A stretch of 58,923 nucleotides of DNA from Sabulicella glaciei. GTDB lineage: Bacteria; Pseudomonadota; Alphaproteobacteria; Acetobacterales; Acetobacteraceae. The notes under the pieces are model-generated. The model was not told where the DNA came from, ran no database searches, and was given only the letters and a program-made list of their open reading frames with translations. The stretch is taken from contig NZ_JAPFQI010000026.1 of the NCBI RefSeq assembly GCF_026183895.1, forward strand, positions 1 to 58,923, given 5' to 3'. Shown in pieces: positions 1 to 8,829 of the stretch (the first letter of the stretch is position 1; every line of letters starts with the position of its first letter). A program made the translations under genes and the position numbers.

Positions 1-274
1 GCGGGGGCGGCGGCGGGGCGGGCGGCGCGTTGCGCGGCGGCTCGGGGGCCGGGGGCTCGGGCGTGGGCGGGGCCGGGACGGGGCTCGGCGCCGGGCGCGG
101 CGCGGGCTCCTCGCCCTGCGCCATCTCAGCCGGGGCGACGAGCTCGACCGCGATGGCCTGCTCCGTCGGCTCCTCGATCACCCGCCGGTCGAGCTCGAGC
201 AGCATCAGCACCAGCACGACGACGTGCAGGCCCAGGCTGATGCCGACAAACAGGCGGAACCGCCCCTCCTCCAT
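1..274 (-). CDS. tolA: TolA, N-terminal part (cut by window edge)
   Basis: This is the start of the cell-envelope protein TolA, which links the inner-membrane TolQR motor to periplasmic TolB-Pal at the division site. The reading frame opens with MEEGRFRLFVGISLG, runs into one hydrophobic helix (about residues 8-27), and then becomes a Pro/Ala/Glu-rich linker, as in the stalk of alphaproteobacterial TolA. The ATG lies 2 bases after the tolR stop, so the two genes are cotranscribed and probably translationally coupled. The C-terminal domain lies outside the window. The identification rests on position after tolQR, topology and composition. A TonB-like protein is the only realistic alternative. 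Confidence 0.85.
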   Translation of the reverse strand, partial: MEEGRFRLFVGISLGLHVVVLVLMLLELDRRVIEEPTEQAIAVELVAPAEMAQGEEPAPRPAPSPVPAPPTPEPPAPEPPRNAPPAPPPPP

Positions 275-276
275 GG

Positions 277-768
277 TCAGCGCGGCGCGTTCGTCCTGGG
301 GGCGGTCGCGGCCGGGCGCGGGGCACCGCCCGGGTTCGCCTGCTCGGCGAGCAGGGCGACGCGGGTGAAGCCGCCCGCGCTGATCGTGCCCATCACCTCC
401 ATGACCCGGCCGTAGGAGATGCCGCGGTCGCCGCGCACGAAGATGCGCCGCTCCGGCTGGCCCTGCTGCTGGTTGCGGGCGATGGCCTGAAGCTGCCCGA
501 CGAGGCCTTCCAGCGGCACTTCCGTTTCCTGCAGGAAGATGCGGCCTTGCGGATCCACGGAGATGGTCAGCGGCTCCTGCTCCTGGTTCAGGGGCTGGGC
601 GGTGGTGCGCGGCAGGTCCACCGGCACGCCGGAGGTCATCATCGGCGCCGCGACCATGAAGATGATGAGCAGCACGAGCATCACGTCCACCATCGGCGTG
701 ACGTTGATCTCGGCCATGGGCTTGTAGCGGCGGCCCCCGCCGCCGCGCCCGAGCATCGGACCGGCCAT
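277..768 (-). CDS. tolR: TolR, biopolymer transporter ExbD/TolR family
   Basis: TolR is the ion-channel partner of TolQ that converts proton-motive force into movement of TolA. The 163-residue protein has a short basic, glycine-rich cytoplasmic start, the family signature EINVTPMVDVMLVLL at about residues 20-34 with the conserved membrane aspartate near residue 28, one transmembrane helix (about 27-46), and a periplasmic domain ending in an Ala/Pro-rich tail. The length is slightly above the usual 140-150 because of that tail. It starts 4 bases after the tolQ stop and is followed by tolA after 2 bases, giving a tight ybgC-tolQ-tolR-tolA operon. ExbD is less likely because of the tolQ/ybgC context. 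Confidence 0.96.
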   Translation of the reverse strand: MAGPMLGRGGGGRRYKPMAEINVTPMVDVMLVLLIIFMVAAPMMTSGVPVDLPRTTAQPLNQEQEPLTISVDPQGRIFLQETEVPLEGLVGQLQAIARNQQQGQPERRIFVRGDRGISYGRVMEVMGTISAGGFTRVALLAEQANPGGAPRPAATAPRTNAPR

Positions 769-772
769 CGCC

Positions 773-1528
773 TTACTCCGCCGCCGGGGTGGGGGCGGGG
801 GCGGGACGGCCGGGGGCGGCGGCCGCCTCGGTCTGCCGGGCCAGGATGGCGCCGAACTCCGCCGCGAAGCCTTCCATCCGCGCCGCGAACTTGGCGAGGT
901 TGGAGGTGAGCATGTTGTAGATCAGCACCGCCGGGATCGCCGCGATGAGGCCAATCGCCGTGGCGAAGAGCGCCTCCGCGATGCCGGGCGCCACCACGGC
1001 AAGGTTGGTGTTCTGCATCGAGGCGATGGCGGTGAAGCTGTTCATGATGCCCCACACCGTGCCGAACAGCCCGATGAAGGGCGCGGCCGAGCCGGTATTG
1101 GCCAGAAAGGTCATGCGCTTCTCCAGCCGCTCCATCTCGCGCTGGATCGTCACCCCCATGGCGCGCTCCACGCGCTCCTTGGTGCCGGCCACCATCATGG
1201 AGCCGGCCCCGGCCTGGGTGGAGCGGCGCCACTCGCGCATGCCCGCGCTGAACACGGCGGCGAAGGGGTGGTTCGGCTGCTCGCCCTCGCGGCGGAACAG
1301 CTCGTCCAGCGAGCCGCCGGACCAGAACCGGTCCTCGAAGGCGTCCGCCTCGGCACGCGCCTTGCGCAGCGAGGTGAACTTCTCGAAGGCGATGGCCCAG
1401 ACATAGACGCTGGCGAGCAGCAGCAGGACCATGACGGTCTTCACCACCCAGTCGGCCTGCATGAACAGGCCCCACAGGGTCATGTCATGCGCGGCAGCGG
1501 CGAGCGGCGCGGAGGTGACGGGATTCAC
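773..1528 (-). CDS. tolQ: TolQ, MotA/TolQ/ExbB proton channel protein
   Basis: TolQ forms the inner-membrane proton channel of the Tol-Pal constriction machine. The 251-residue protein shows three membrane segments, at about residues 29-48, 143-168 and 183-208. The last two contain the conserved stretches GLFGTVWGIM and EALFATAIGLIAAIP that line the channel, and the large cytoplasmic loop lies between segments one and two. Its first four bases overlap the end of ybgC as ATGA, so translation is coupled. It lacks any plug or fusion, and its length is in the usual range (225-250). The C-terminus is an Ala/Pro-rich extension. Confidence 0.96.
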   Translation of the reverse strand: MNPVTSAPLAAAAHDMTLWGLFMQADWVVKTVMVLLLLASVYVWAIAFEKFTSLRKARAEADAFEDRFWSGGSLDELFRREGEQPNHPFAAVFSAGMREWRRSTQAGAGSMMVAGTKERVERAMGVTIQREMERLEKRMTFLANTGSAAPFIGLFGTVWGIMNSFTAIASMQNTNLAVVAPGIAEALFATAIGLIAAIPAVLIYNMLTSNLAKFAARMEGFAAEFGAILARQTEAAAAPGRPAPAPTPAAE

Positions 1529-1947
1529 TGCGAAGAGCCTCCATGATCCACCAGGGCGCGCAGGGCGCCCAGCCAGGGTTCGGGCAGCCGCCGGGGCTGG
1601 AGGCTCGCCGCGTCCACGCAGGCGAGAGTCACGTCCAGCACGGCCAGCCCCTCCTCCCCCCGCCGCACCTGCTGTTCCAGGACAACCGATGCGGAAACGC
1701 GGCGGATCAGGGTGCGGACCTGCACCAAGTCATCCAGCCGCGCCGGGCGTGCATACTCCACCGCGAGGCGCTTCACCACCAGGAAGCAGCCATGAATTCG
1801 CTGCATGTCGGAATGCGGCATTCCCATGTCGCGGAGGGATTCTGTCCGCGCCCGCTCCGCCCAGCGGAGATAGGAGGCGTGGTAGGCAACGCCGCCGGCG
1901 TCGGTGTCCTCGAAATAAACGCGGATGGGGAAATCGTGGCCGAGCAT
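1525..1947 (-). CDS. ybgC: YbgC-type acyl-CoA thioesterase (hotdog fold), tol-pal associated
   Basis: This is a small cytoplasmic thioesterase that hydrolyses acyl-CoA or acyl-ACP and is the usual first gene of tol-pal operons. The 140-residue protein carries the 4-hydroxybenzoyl-CoA thioesterase signature FEDTDAGGVAYHASY, with the catalytic aspartate at about residue 16 and Tyr22/His23 behind it. The length matches the family (about 135-150). It overlaps tolQ by four bases and is transcribed away from the plus-strand M81 peptidase, so the roughly 100-base gap at 1948-2051 must hold both promoters. I did not find convincing promoter hexamers there. Confidence 0.94.
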   Translation of the reverse strand: MLGHDFPIRVYFEDTDAGGVAYHASYLRWAERARTESLRDMGMPHSDMQRIHGCFLVVKRLAVEYARPARLDDLVQVRTLIRRVSASVVLEQQVRRGEEGLAVLDVTLACVDAASLQPRRLPEPWLGALRALVDHGGSSQ

Positions 1948-2051
1948 GGTCCGCGCATAGCGCCCCTGTCGGCGCGCGTCGAACCTTCCCGCCTTGCGAC
2001 GCAGGCCGGGGCATGGTCCGCTGATGGGGAGGGACGGACAAGGGACCAGGA

Positions 2052-3509
2052 ATGACGCCGCGGCTGGCCGTCGCCATGTTCAAGCACGAGACCAACACCT
2101 TCTCGCCCGTGCCCACGCGGTGGGAGGATTTCGGCGCGCTGGAGGGGGAAGCGGCGCACCGCGCCTATCGCCATTCCGGCTACGCCATGGCCGGGCTGCT
2201 GGAGGGGGCCGAGGCGATGGGCGCGGCGGTGACGATCCCGCTGGCCGCCCGCGCCCTGCCCAGCGCCCCGGTGGCGCGCGACGCCTTCGAGCGCCTGTCG
2301 GAGATTCTCTGCGCCGCCACGCGCGAATGCGACGCGATGCTGCTGGACCTCCACGGCGCCATGGTCGCCGAGCACCACGAGGATGGCGAGGGAGAGTTGC
2401 TGGCCCGGCTGCGCCACGTGCGCCCCGGCCTGCCGATCGGCGCGGCGCTGGACAGCCACGGCAACGTCACCGACTGCTTTGTCGAGAACTGCACGGTGAT
2501 GCCGGGCTACCGCACCTACCCGCATACCGACATGGTCGAGACGGGCCGCATGGCCGCGCGGCTGCTGCGCGACGTGCTGGAAATGCGGCTGGAGCCGGTG
2601 ACGGTGCGCCACGCCGTGCCCATGCTGCCCGATATGGTGCGCGGCCAGACCGACCGGGAGCCGATGTCGCGCCTGATCGCCGCCGCCGCAGCCGAGGAGG
2701 CCGCCGGCCTGCCCTGCGTCACCGTCTTCACCGGCTTCCCGCTCGCCGACACGGCCGACACCTCGCTCTGCGTGCTGGCCACCGCCCACCGGGACCGCGC
2801 GGCGGCCGAGGCGGCAGCCCGGCGCGTCGGCGACCTAGCCTGGTCCATGCGCGAGGAGTTCACCCAGAAGCTGGAACCGCTCGACGAGGCGGTGGCGCGC
2901 GCGGCCGCCATGGCGGAAGGCCCGGTGATCCTGTCCGATCAGTCGGACAACTGCCACTCGGGCGGCGCCATGGACGACGTCACGGTGATCGCCGCCGCGC
3001 TGGAGGCGGGGATGACCGGCATCCTGGCCGGGCCAGTGCGCGACCCGGCGGCGGTGGCGCGCTGCTGCGAGGCCGGGATCGGCACGGAAGTGACGCTGGA
3101 GGTTGGCGCCTGGGCAGAAACCCCCTTCCCCCGTGCGCCCCTGCGCGTCACGGGCACGGTGCAGACGCTGCGGATGGGCCGCTTCACGGTCGAGGGGCCG
3201 GTCTTCACGGGGATGCCGGTGGATCTGGGCCGCTGCGCGGTGGTCCGAAACGAGCGGCTGACCCTGCTGCTGAGCGAGGGCCGGGTCGAGGCGCTGGACC
3301 CGCTGCAATACCGCCTCTTCGGGCTGGAGCCGTCGCGCTTCCAGGCCATCGTCCTGAAGAGCAAGACCAACCACCGCCCCGCCTTCGCCTCCCTGGCCCG
3401 CGCCGAGGTGGCCTGCCACGCCCCCGGCGTGGCGGGGCTGGACCTTCACGCCCTGCCCTGGCGCCGCGTGCGCCGGCCGATCTTCCCCCTGGACCGGAGC
3501 AACGCATGA
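2052..3509 (+). CDS. M81 family metallopeptidase (MlrC-like)
   Basis: The protein belongs to the M81/microcystinase C family, zinc enzymes that cleave small (often linear or modified) peptides. The 485 residues start with RLAVAMFKHETNTFSP, and the putative metal ligands are visible as His12 in HETNTFSP, Asp99/His101 in LDLHGAM, Asp134/His136 in DSHGN and His158 in TYPHTD. No signal peptide is present, so it acts in the cytoplasm. Its stop overlaps the start of the downstream peptide-type binding protein (ATGA), so the pair probably imports and hydrolyses the same peptide. No permease or ATPase genes are present in the window. The true substrate is unknown; microcystin itself is unlikely. Confidence 0.9.
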   Translation: MTPRLAVAMFKHETNTFSPVPTRWEDFGALEGEAAHRAYRHSGYAMAGLLEGAEAMGAAVTIPLAARALPSAPVARDAFERLSEILCAATRECDAMLLDLHGAMVAEHHEDGEGELLARLRHVRPGLPIGAALDSHGNVTDCFVENCTVMPGYRTYPHTDMVETGRMAARLLRDVLEMRLEPVTVRHAVPMLPDMVRGQTDREPMSRLIAAAAAEEAAGLPCVTVFTGFPLADTADTSLCVLATAHRDRAAAEAAARRVGDLAWSMREEFTQKLEPLDEAVARAAAMAEGPVILSDQSDNCHSGGAMDDVTVIAAALEAGMTGILAGPVRDPAAVARCCEAGIGTEVTLEVGAWAETPFPRAPLRVTGTVQTLRMGRFTVEGPVFTGMPVDLGRCAVVRNERLTLLLSEGRVEALDPLQYRLFGLEPSRFQAIVLKSKTNHRPAFASLARAEVACHAPGVAGLDLHALPWRRVRRPIFPLDRSNA

Positions 3510-5071
3510 TCCGCCGCCTCGCAGCCGCCGCGCTGCTTCTCGCCGCCGCCGCCCTGCCCGCCCCGGCCCAGACCGTGCGCTGGGGCAACAACGGCGAGGT
3601 CTCGACCATGGACCCGCACGGCGCCTTCAGCACCGCCAACGCGGCCCTGCTGGGCAATATCTACGAAGGGCTGGTCCGCCACGACCGCGAGCTGCGCTTC
3701 GAGCCGGCGCTTGCGACGGGCTGGGAGGTGCTGGCGCCCGACCATTGGCGCTTCGCCATCCGGCAGGGGGTGCGCTTCCACGACGGCTCGCCGATGACGC
3801 CTGCCGACGTGGTGGCCTCGCTGCGACGGGCCTCGCTCCCCAACTCGCCCTACGCCTCCGTCACCCACATGATCCAGTCGGTGGAGCAGAGCGGCGACTG
3901 GACCGTCGATATCCGCCTGCGCGGCCCCTACCCGGTGCTGATCAACGACCTGGCGGGCATCTCCATCCTGTCCGAGGCGTGGATGCAACGGCACGACGCG
4001 CTTCAGCCGGCCGACCCGGCCCGCGGGCGCACCGCCTATACCAGCATGAACACCAACGGCACCGGCCCCTACCGGCTGGTGTCGCGCGAGCCCGACGCGC
4101 AGACCGTGCTGGAGCGCTTCGACGGGTGGTGGGACCGCTCGCCGGTGCCGGTGCAGCGCGTGGTCTTCACCCCCGTGGCCAATGACGCGACGCGCGTCGC
4201 CGGGCTGCTGGGCGGGCAGCTGGACGTCATCACGCCCACGCCGCTGCAGGACCTGGACCGGCTGCGCGCCGCGAACGGGCTACGCGTGGTCGAGGCCCAG
4301 GACCTTCGCGTGATGTTCCTGGTGTTCAACGTGGCTGCCGACCATCCGGTGGAAGGCCAGCCGCGCAACCCGCTGGCCGATGAACGCGTGCGCCAGGCGC
4401 TCAGCATGGGCGTGGACGTGGGCGCGGTGACGCAGAGCGTGATGCGGGGCCTGACCCAGCCCATCCACACGCTGATCGCGCCCGAGATCGGGGGCTACGA
4501 CGCCGCGCTGGCCACGCCGCGCGTGGCGCACGACACGGCCGCCGCCCGGCGGCTCCTGGCCGAGGCCGGCTATCCGGACGGGTTCGGCATCGGCTTCGAC
4601 TGCCCCAATGACCGCTTCGTGAACGGCGAGCGCGTGTGCCGCGCCATCGCCTCCATGTGGGCGCGGATCGGCGTGCGGGCGAACCTGAACGTGATGCGCT
4701 ACCCGCCCTACATGGCGCGGTTCCTGAACCACCAGAGCGACATCTTCCTGCTGGGCTGGGCCAACACGCCGCAGTTGGACGGGTTCTCCATCCTCAACAA
4801 CGTGTTCCATACCAAGAACCAGCGCAGCGGCAGCTGGAATGCGGGACGCGTCAGCGATCCCGCCTTCGACGCGCTCGTGGCACGCGCCGCGGTGGAGATG
4901 GACCCGGCCCGGCGCACCGCCCTGATGACCGAGGCCTTCAACATGGAGCGCCAGGGCTTCTGGACGGTGCCGCTCTACCGCGAGCCGATGGTGGTCGCCA
5001 TGCGCCGGCCGCTGGACATCCCGGCCTCGGCCGACGGGCGGATGCGCTTCTGGATGGCGCGGCTCGACTGA
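3506..5071 (+). CDS. ABC transporter solute-binding protein, family 5 (peptide/nickel type)
   Basis: This is a periplasmic binding protein of the SBP_bac_5 family (DppA/OppA type). The start at the ATG overlapping the upstream stop gives 521 residues with a clear Sec signal peptide (MIRRL, then an Ala/Leu core, and a likely cleavage after APAQ near residue 22). The mature protein begins TVRWGNNGEVSTMDPH, which resembles the family N-terminus (STLDPH), and RFHDGSPMTPADVVASLRRA is the characteristic family motif. It is translationally coupled to the M81 peptidase, and no permeases follow, so it must share membrane components encoded elsewhere. The longer frame upstream of this start only shadows the peptidase gene. 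Confidence 0.93.
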   Translation: MIRRLAAAALLLAAAALPAPAQTVRWGNNGEVSTMDPHGAFSTANAALLGNIYEGLVRHDRELRFEPALATGWEVLAPDHWRFAIRQGVRFHDGSPMTPADVVASLRRASLPNSPYASVTHMIQSVEQSGDWTVDIRLRGPYPVLINDLAGISILSEAWMQRHDALQPADPARGRTAYTSMNTNGTGPYRLVSREPDAQTVLERFDGWWDRSPVPVQRVVFTPVANDATRVAGLLGGQLDVITPTPLQDLDRLRAANGLRVVEAQDLRVMFLVFNVAADHPVEGQPRNPLADERVRQALSMGVDVGAVTQSVMRGLTQPIHTLIAPEIGGYDAALATPRVAHDTAAARRLLAEAGYPDGFGIGFDCPNDRFVNGERVCRAIASMWARIGVRANLNVMRYPPYMARFLNHQSDIFLLGWANTPQLDGFSILNNVFHTKNQRSGSWNAGRVSDPAFDALVARAAVEMDPARRTALMTEAFNMERQGFWTVPLYREPMVVAMRRPLDIPASADGRMRFWMARLD

Positions 5072-5081
5072 GCCGCGCCGC

Positions 5082-6125
5082 TCACTTCGCCTCCGGCATC
5101 CCGTCGAACAGGTCGGGGGTCGGGCTGGCAGGCGGCGTCAGCCCCAGGTGGCACCAGCCCATCTCGGCGAGGACGCGGCCGCGCGGGGTGCGCAGGACGA
5201 AGCCTTCCTGGATCAGGAAGGGCTCCACCACGTCCTCCAGCGTGTCGCGGCTTTCCGACAGGGCGGCGGCCATGGTCTCGACGCCCACGGGGCCGCCCTT
5301 GTGGTGCTCGGCGATGCGGCGGAGGTAGCGGCGGTCCATCGCGTCCAGCCCCTTTGCATCCACCTCCAGGCGCTGGAGCGCGGCGTCCACCATGGCGCGG
5401 TCGGCGACCCGGCCGGCCACGGCCGCGAAGTCGCGCACCCGGCGCAGGAGGCGGCCGGCGATGCGCGGCGTGCCGCGGGACCGGGTCGCGATTTCCCACG
5501 CGCCCTCGTCGCTCAGCGCGAAGTCCAGCTTGCCGGCGCCGCGCGCGACGATCTTGTGCAGCTCCTCCGGCGTGTAGAGCACCAAGCGCAGCGGGATGCC
5601 GAAGCGGTCGCGCAGCGGGGTGGACAGCAGGCCGGAGCGCGTCGTCGCCCCCACCAGGGTGAAGGGCGGCAGGTCGATGCGGACGGTGCGCGCCGCCGGC
5701 CCCTCGCCGATGATGAGGTCCAGCTGGAAATCCTCCATCGCCGGGTAGAGGGTTTCCTCGATGGCCGGCTGGAGGCGGTGGATCTCATCCACGAACAGGA
5801 CGTCGCGCGGCTGGAGATTGGTCAGGATGGCCGCGAGGTCGCCGGCGCGCTGCAGCACGGGGCCGGTGGTGGCGCGGAACCCCACTCCCAGCTCGCGCGC
5901 GACGATCTGCGCCAGCGTCGTCTTGCCCAGGCCCGGCGGGCCGTGCAGCAGCACGTGGTCCAGCGCCTCGCCGCGCGCCCCGGCGGCCTGGATGAAGACC
6001 TCCAGGTTCTCGCGCGATCGCTGCTGGCCCGTGAAGTCGGCGAGGCGCTGCGGGCGCAGGCTCCCCTCGCCCGTGTCCTCCTCCTGGCGCTGGGCGGAGG
6101 CGATGCGGTTGGCGGAATCACTCAT
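5082..6125 (-). CDS. ruvB: RuvB, Holliday junction branch migration ATPase
   Basis: RuvB is the AAA+ motor that drives Holliday junction migration with RuvA. I chose the ATG that gives MSDSANRI (347 residues, the usual length) rather than an ATG seven codons earlier. Visible are Walker [13 protein letters not shown], Walker [11 protein letters not shown], sensor 1 GATTRSG, the arginine-finger region LRDRFG, and a C-terminal winged helix ending near the [12 protein letters not shown] motif typical of RuvB. It is the last gene of yebC-ruvC-ruvA-ruvB, 67 bases after ruvA, and converges with the plus-strand binding-protein gene, 10 bases apart. Confidence 0.97.
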   Translation of the reverse strand: MSDSANRIASAQRQEEDTGEGSLRPQRLADFTGQQRSRENLEVFIQAAGARGEALDHVLLHGPPGLGKTTLAQIVARELGVGFRATTGPVLQRAGDLAAILTNLQPRDVLFVDEIHRLQPAIEETLYPAMEDFQLDLIIGEGPAARTVRIDLPPFTLVGATTRSGLLSTPLRDRFGIPLRLVLYTPEELHKIVARGAGKLDFALSDEGAWEIATRSRGTPRIAGRLLRRVRDFAAVAGRVADRAMVDAALQRLEVDAKGLDAMDRRYLRRIAEHHKGGPVGVETMAAALSESRDTLEDVVEPFLIQEGFVLRTPRGRVLAEMGWCHLGLTPPASPTPDLFDGMPEAK

Positions 6126-6192
6126 GGCGGAGAACATATAGGGCACATCGGGGAAAAAGTCTCGCTTTCGGCGCGATCCGCACCAGGGAGAT

Positions 6193-6804
6193 TCAGCGCG
6201 CCGACTCGCGCAGCGCGGCGGTGATCAGGGCGTTCAGCTCCGCCCCTTCCCCCAGCGCCTTCATGGCCTTGGCCACGGCCTTTTCCGCCTCCGGCCGCTT
6301 GAGGCCGAGGTTGAGCAGCGCCGAGACGGCGTCCTGCGCCGATCCGGCCGTGGGAAGCTCCACGCCCCCCACCCCGTCCGCGTCGGGGGTCGCCTTGCCG
6401 ACCGCCCATTTCTGCATCGCCGGCTCGTCCACGATGCGGGTGGCGGTGGCGGCCCCCACCCCTTTCACCTCGCCCAGCCGCTTGCGCTCCTTGCCGGCGA
6501 TGGCGCTGGCGAGGTCGGTGGGAGACAGGCCGGACAGGACCAGCAGCGCCTTCTGCGGCCCCACCGTCTTCACCTGGGTGAGGGCGCGGAAGGCGTCGCG
6601 CTCGGCGGCGTCGAGGAAGCCATAGAGGGTGATGCTGTCCTGCGCCACGCGGGTCTCGACCAGCAGGCGCTGCACCCCCTCCTTCGCCGTCAGCCGGTCC
6701 AGCGTCTTGCGGGAGCAGGAAACGAGGTAGCCCACGCCGTTCACGTCGAGCACGCAGGCGCCGTCGGCGGTGGACTGCACGAGGCCGGTCAGCGAGGCGA
6801 ACAT
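6193..6804 (-). CDS. ruvA: RuvA, Holliday junction DNA-binding subunit
   Basis: RuvA binds four-way junctions as a tetramer and loads RuvB. The start giving [10 protein letters not shown] was chosen because it matches the family N-terminus (MIGxLxG) and lies 4 bases after the ruvC stop; upstream in-frame starts lie inside ruvC. The 203-residue protein has the OB-fold domain at about 1-64, the tandem helix-hairpin-helix region at about 70-135 ([26 protein letters not shown]), an acidic/glycine-rich linker, and the small RuvB-contact domain at about 155-203 ([16 protein letters not shown]). Confidence 0.96.
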   Translation of the reverse strand: MFASLTGLVQSTADGACVLDVNGVGYLVSCSRKTLDRLTAKEGVQRLLVETRVAQDSITLYGFLDAAERDAFRALTQVKTVGPQKALLVLSGLSPTDLASAIAGKERKRLGEVKGVGAATATRIVDEPAMQKWAVGKATPDADGVGGVELPTAGSAQDAVSALLNLGLKRPEAEKAVAKAMKALGEGAELNALITAALRESAR

Positions 6805-6808
6805 CGCG

Positions 6809-7321
6809 TCAGGCCCGAGCGAGCTGGGCCAGGAGAGCGCGCGTGCCGCGATGGTGCGCATGGCAGATCGCGATGGCCAGCGCATCGGCCGCGTCGGCGC
6901 GCCGCAGCGCCGCGCCGGGCAGGAGGCGCTTCACCATGTCCTGCACCTGGATCTTGTCGGCATGGCCGGTGCCGACCACGGCGCGCTTCACCTCCATCGC
7001 CTGGTACTCCGCGACGCGGAGACCGGCGGAGGCCGGCGCAAGCAGCGCGATGCCGCGCGCCTGGCCCAGCTTGAGCGCGGCCTGGGGATTCTTGTTCACG
7101 TAGGTGTGCTCCACCGCCGCCTCGTCCGGCGTCCACTCGGCGATCAGCCCCATCAGCGCGGCGTGGATGCGGCACAGGCGCTCGGGCAGGTCCTCGGCGG
7201 TGGTAGTGGAGATGGCGCCGGCCGCGAGGAAGCGCAGATGCGAGCCGGCGGATTCGATCAGCCCCCAGCCCGTGTGCGTCAGCCCGGGATCGATGCCCAG
7301 GATGCGAACGGAGCCGTTCAC
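6809..7321 (-). CDS. ruvC: RuvC, crossover junction endodeoxyribonuclease
   Basis: RuvC is the dimeric nuclease that resolves Holliday junctions. A GTG start is proposed: it yields 170 residues (typical 170-175) beginning MNGSVRILGIDPG and has a strong GGAGGGG ribosome site 9 bases upstream. The ATG 63 bases further up has no such site and would add a proline-rich leader. The four catalytic acids are present: Asp11 in GIDPGLTHTGWG, Glu71 in AAVEHTYVNKNPQAA, and Asp143 and Asp146 in RRADAADALAIA. It lies between yebC and ruvA in a minus-strand operon. Confidence 0.95.
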   Translation of the reverse strand: MNGSVRILGIDPGLTHTGWGLIESAGSHLRFLAAGAISTTTAEDLPERLCRIHAALMGLIAEWTPDEAAVEHTYVNKNPQAALKLGQARGIALLAPASAGLRVAEYQAMEVKRAVVGTGHADKIQVQDMVKRLLPGAALRRADAADALAIAICHAHHRGTRALLAQLARA

Positions 7322-7330
7322 GTTTTGTCC

Positions 7331-7337
7331 CCTCCGC
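7331..7337 (-). promoter_or_regulatory. Ribosome binding site deciding the ruvC start
   Basis: Read on the minus strand the bases are GGAGGGG, 9 bases before the GTG at 7321. No comparable site precedes the ATG at 7384. This is the reason for preferring the shorter RuvC. Confidence 0.7.
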
Positions 7338-7389
7338 TCCCGCGGCGCCAGGGTTGGCGGCGGGGGCGGAAGGTGCGTGCTCATCCGGG

Positions 7390-8136
7390 CTAGGCGGCCG
7401 AAAGCTTGGCCAGCACGGCCTCGCTCACCTCGAAATTGGTGAAGACGTTCTGCACGTCGTCATGGTCCTCCAGCAGGTCCACGAACTTGAGCACGGATTG
7501 CGCCGATTCTTCATCCAGTTCGACCGAAAGATTCGGGCGCCACTCCAGCTTGGTCGCCAGGGCCTCGCCGAAGCGGGCCTCCAGCGCCTCGCGCACCGCG
7601 TTCAGGTCGTCCGCCGCGCTCAGGATCTCGTGCCCGTCCTCGCCCGTCAGCACGTCCTCCGCCCCGGCCTCGATCGCGGCCTCCAGCATCGTGTCGGCAT
7701 CGCCGGCCGTCATGGGGTAGCGGATGACGCCGCGTCGGTCGAACTGAAAGGCCACCGTCTCGCCGAGCGAGCCGCCGTGCTTGCTGAACATGGAGCGGAG
7801 GTCGGAGGCTGTGCGGTTGCGGTTGTCGGTCAGCGCCTCGACGATCACGGCGACGCCGGCCGGGCCGCGCCCCTCGTAGCGGACCTCGGCGTAGTCCTCG
7901 CCGCTGCCCGCGCCCTGCGCCTTCTTGATGGCGCGGTCCACCGCGTCCTTGGTCATGTTCGCCTGGCGCGCGGCGATCAGCGCGGCGCGCAGGCGCGGAT
8001 TGAAGGCGGGGTCGGGCTGGCCCTGCTTCGCCGCGACGGTGATCTCGCGCCCCAGCTTGGCGAAGACCCGGGCGCGCTTCGCGTCCTGCGCGCCCTTGCG
8101 GTGCATGATGTTCTTGAACTGCGAATGGCCGGCCAT
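7390..8136 (-). CDS. yebC: YebC/PmpR family DNA-binding/translation-associated protein
   Basis: This is a conserved cytoplasmic YebC/TACO1-family protein. Members act as transcriptional regulators or assist ribosomes at proline-rich stretches. The chosen start gives [18 protein letters not shown], the standard family N-terminus, and 248 residues (usual 240-250). The signature continues with [10 protein letters not shown] and [16 protein letters not shown]. In-frame codons upstream of this ATG overlap the divergent PPOX gene and are not used. It heads the yebC-ruvC-ruvA-ruvB operon, a classic arrangement, with ruvC following closely. Confidence 0.96.
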   Translation of the reverse strand: MAGHSQFKNIMHRKGAQDAKRARVFAKLGREITVAAKQGQPDPAFNPRLRAALIAARQANMTKDAVDRAIKKAQGAGSGEDYAEVRYEGRGPAGVAVIVEALTDNRNRTASDLRSMFSKHGGSLGETVAFQFDRRGVIRYPMTAGDADTMLEAAIEAGAEDVLTGEDGHEILSAADDLNAVREALEARFGEALATKLEWRPNLSVELDEESAQSVLKFVDLLEDHDDVQNVFTNFEVSEAVLAKLSAA

Positions 8137-8156
8137 GGTTCTTCGGTTGTTCGGTT

Positions 8157-8193
8157 GCGGAAGCGCCCTATAGCGAAGGGGCGGCGCTTCCGC
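8157..8193. promoter_or_regulatory. Perfect 11-bp inverted repeat between divergent yebC and PPOX genes
   Basis: The arms GCGGAAGCGCC (8157-8167) and GGCGCTTCCGC (8183-8193) are exact complements separated by 15 bases that contain CTATAG. It lies in the 69-base gap between the two divergent starts, so it may be an operator or overlap both promoters. A transcript hairpin is possible on either strand. No regulator is identified. Confidence 0.4.
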
Positions 8194-8205
8194 CACCATC
8201 GGAGC

Positions 8206-8829
8206 ATGGACGCCCTTACCGACCCCCATGCCATCACGAGCCTCGCGGCGCTGGACGCGCTCTACGCGGAGCCGTCGGAACTGGTCCGCAAGAAGGTAGC
8301 GCCGCAGCTGGACGCGCCGACGCGCGCCTTCATCGCCGCGTCGCCCTTCGTCCTGCTGGGCACGGTCGGACCGGACGGTCCCCACGTCACGCCACGCGGC
8401 GACGCACCGGGCTTCGTGGAGGCGCCGGATGACGAGACGCTGATCCTGCCCGACCGGCGCGGCAACAACCGCCTGGACGCGCTGCGCGACATCCTGGTCG
8501 ACGACCGCGTCGCCCTGCTCTTCCTGGTGCCCGGCGCGGGGGAGACGCTGCGGGTCCATGGCCGCGCCACCATCACCACCGACCCGGCGCTGCGCGCCCG
8601 GCACGTGGCGCAGGGCAAGGAGCCGACCTCGCTGCTGCGTGTGCGCGTCACCTCGCTGTACATGCAATGCGCCAAGGCGGTGATCCGCTCGAAGCTCTGG
8701 GCCGGCGCGCCGCGCCCGGCGGAGCTGCCCAGCATGGGCGCGCTGCTGGAAGCGCACATGAAGGGCGCGGTGAAGGGCGAGGAGGTGGATGCGCGCCTGC
8801 CCGTGACCTATGCGCAGACGCTCTACTGA
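8206..8829 (+). CDS. Pyridoxamine 5'-phosphate oxidase-family FMN protein (MSMEG_1061-like)
   Basis: This is a split-barrel flavoprotein of the PPOX superfamily. Members bind FMN or F420 and reduce or sequester small molecules. The 207-residue protein starts [12 protein letters not shown] after a GGAG site and has the characteristic run [25 protein letters not shown] followed by [17 protein letters not shown], which matches the MSMEG_1061 subfamily. The C-terminal [12 protein letters not shown] segment is also typical of that group. It is cytoplasmic, divergent from yebC, and its stop touches that of the convergent MFS gene with no spacer. The substrate is unknown. Confidence 0.88.
   Translation: MDALTDPHAITSLAALDALYAEPSELVRKKVAPQLDAPTRAFIAASPFVLLGTVGPDGPHVTPRGDAPGFVEAPDDETLILPDRRGNNRLDALRDILVDDRVALLFLVPGAGETLRVHGRATITTDPALRARHVAQGKEPTSLLRVRVTSLYMQCAKAVIRSKLWAGAPRPAELPSMGALLEAHMKGAVKGEEVDARLPVTYAQTLY

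Noticed and set aside
1994-3505. Upstream 500 codons of the solute-binding-protein frame
   Set aside because: They overlap the M81 peptidase in another frame and the translation is Arg/Gly/Ala-rich noise. A signal peptide and the ATGA overlap fix the real start at 3506.
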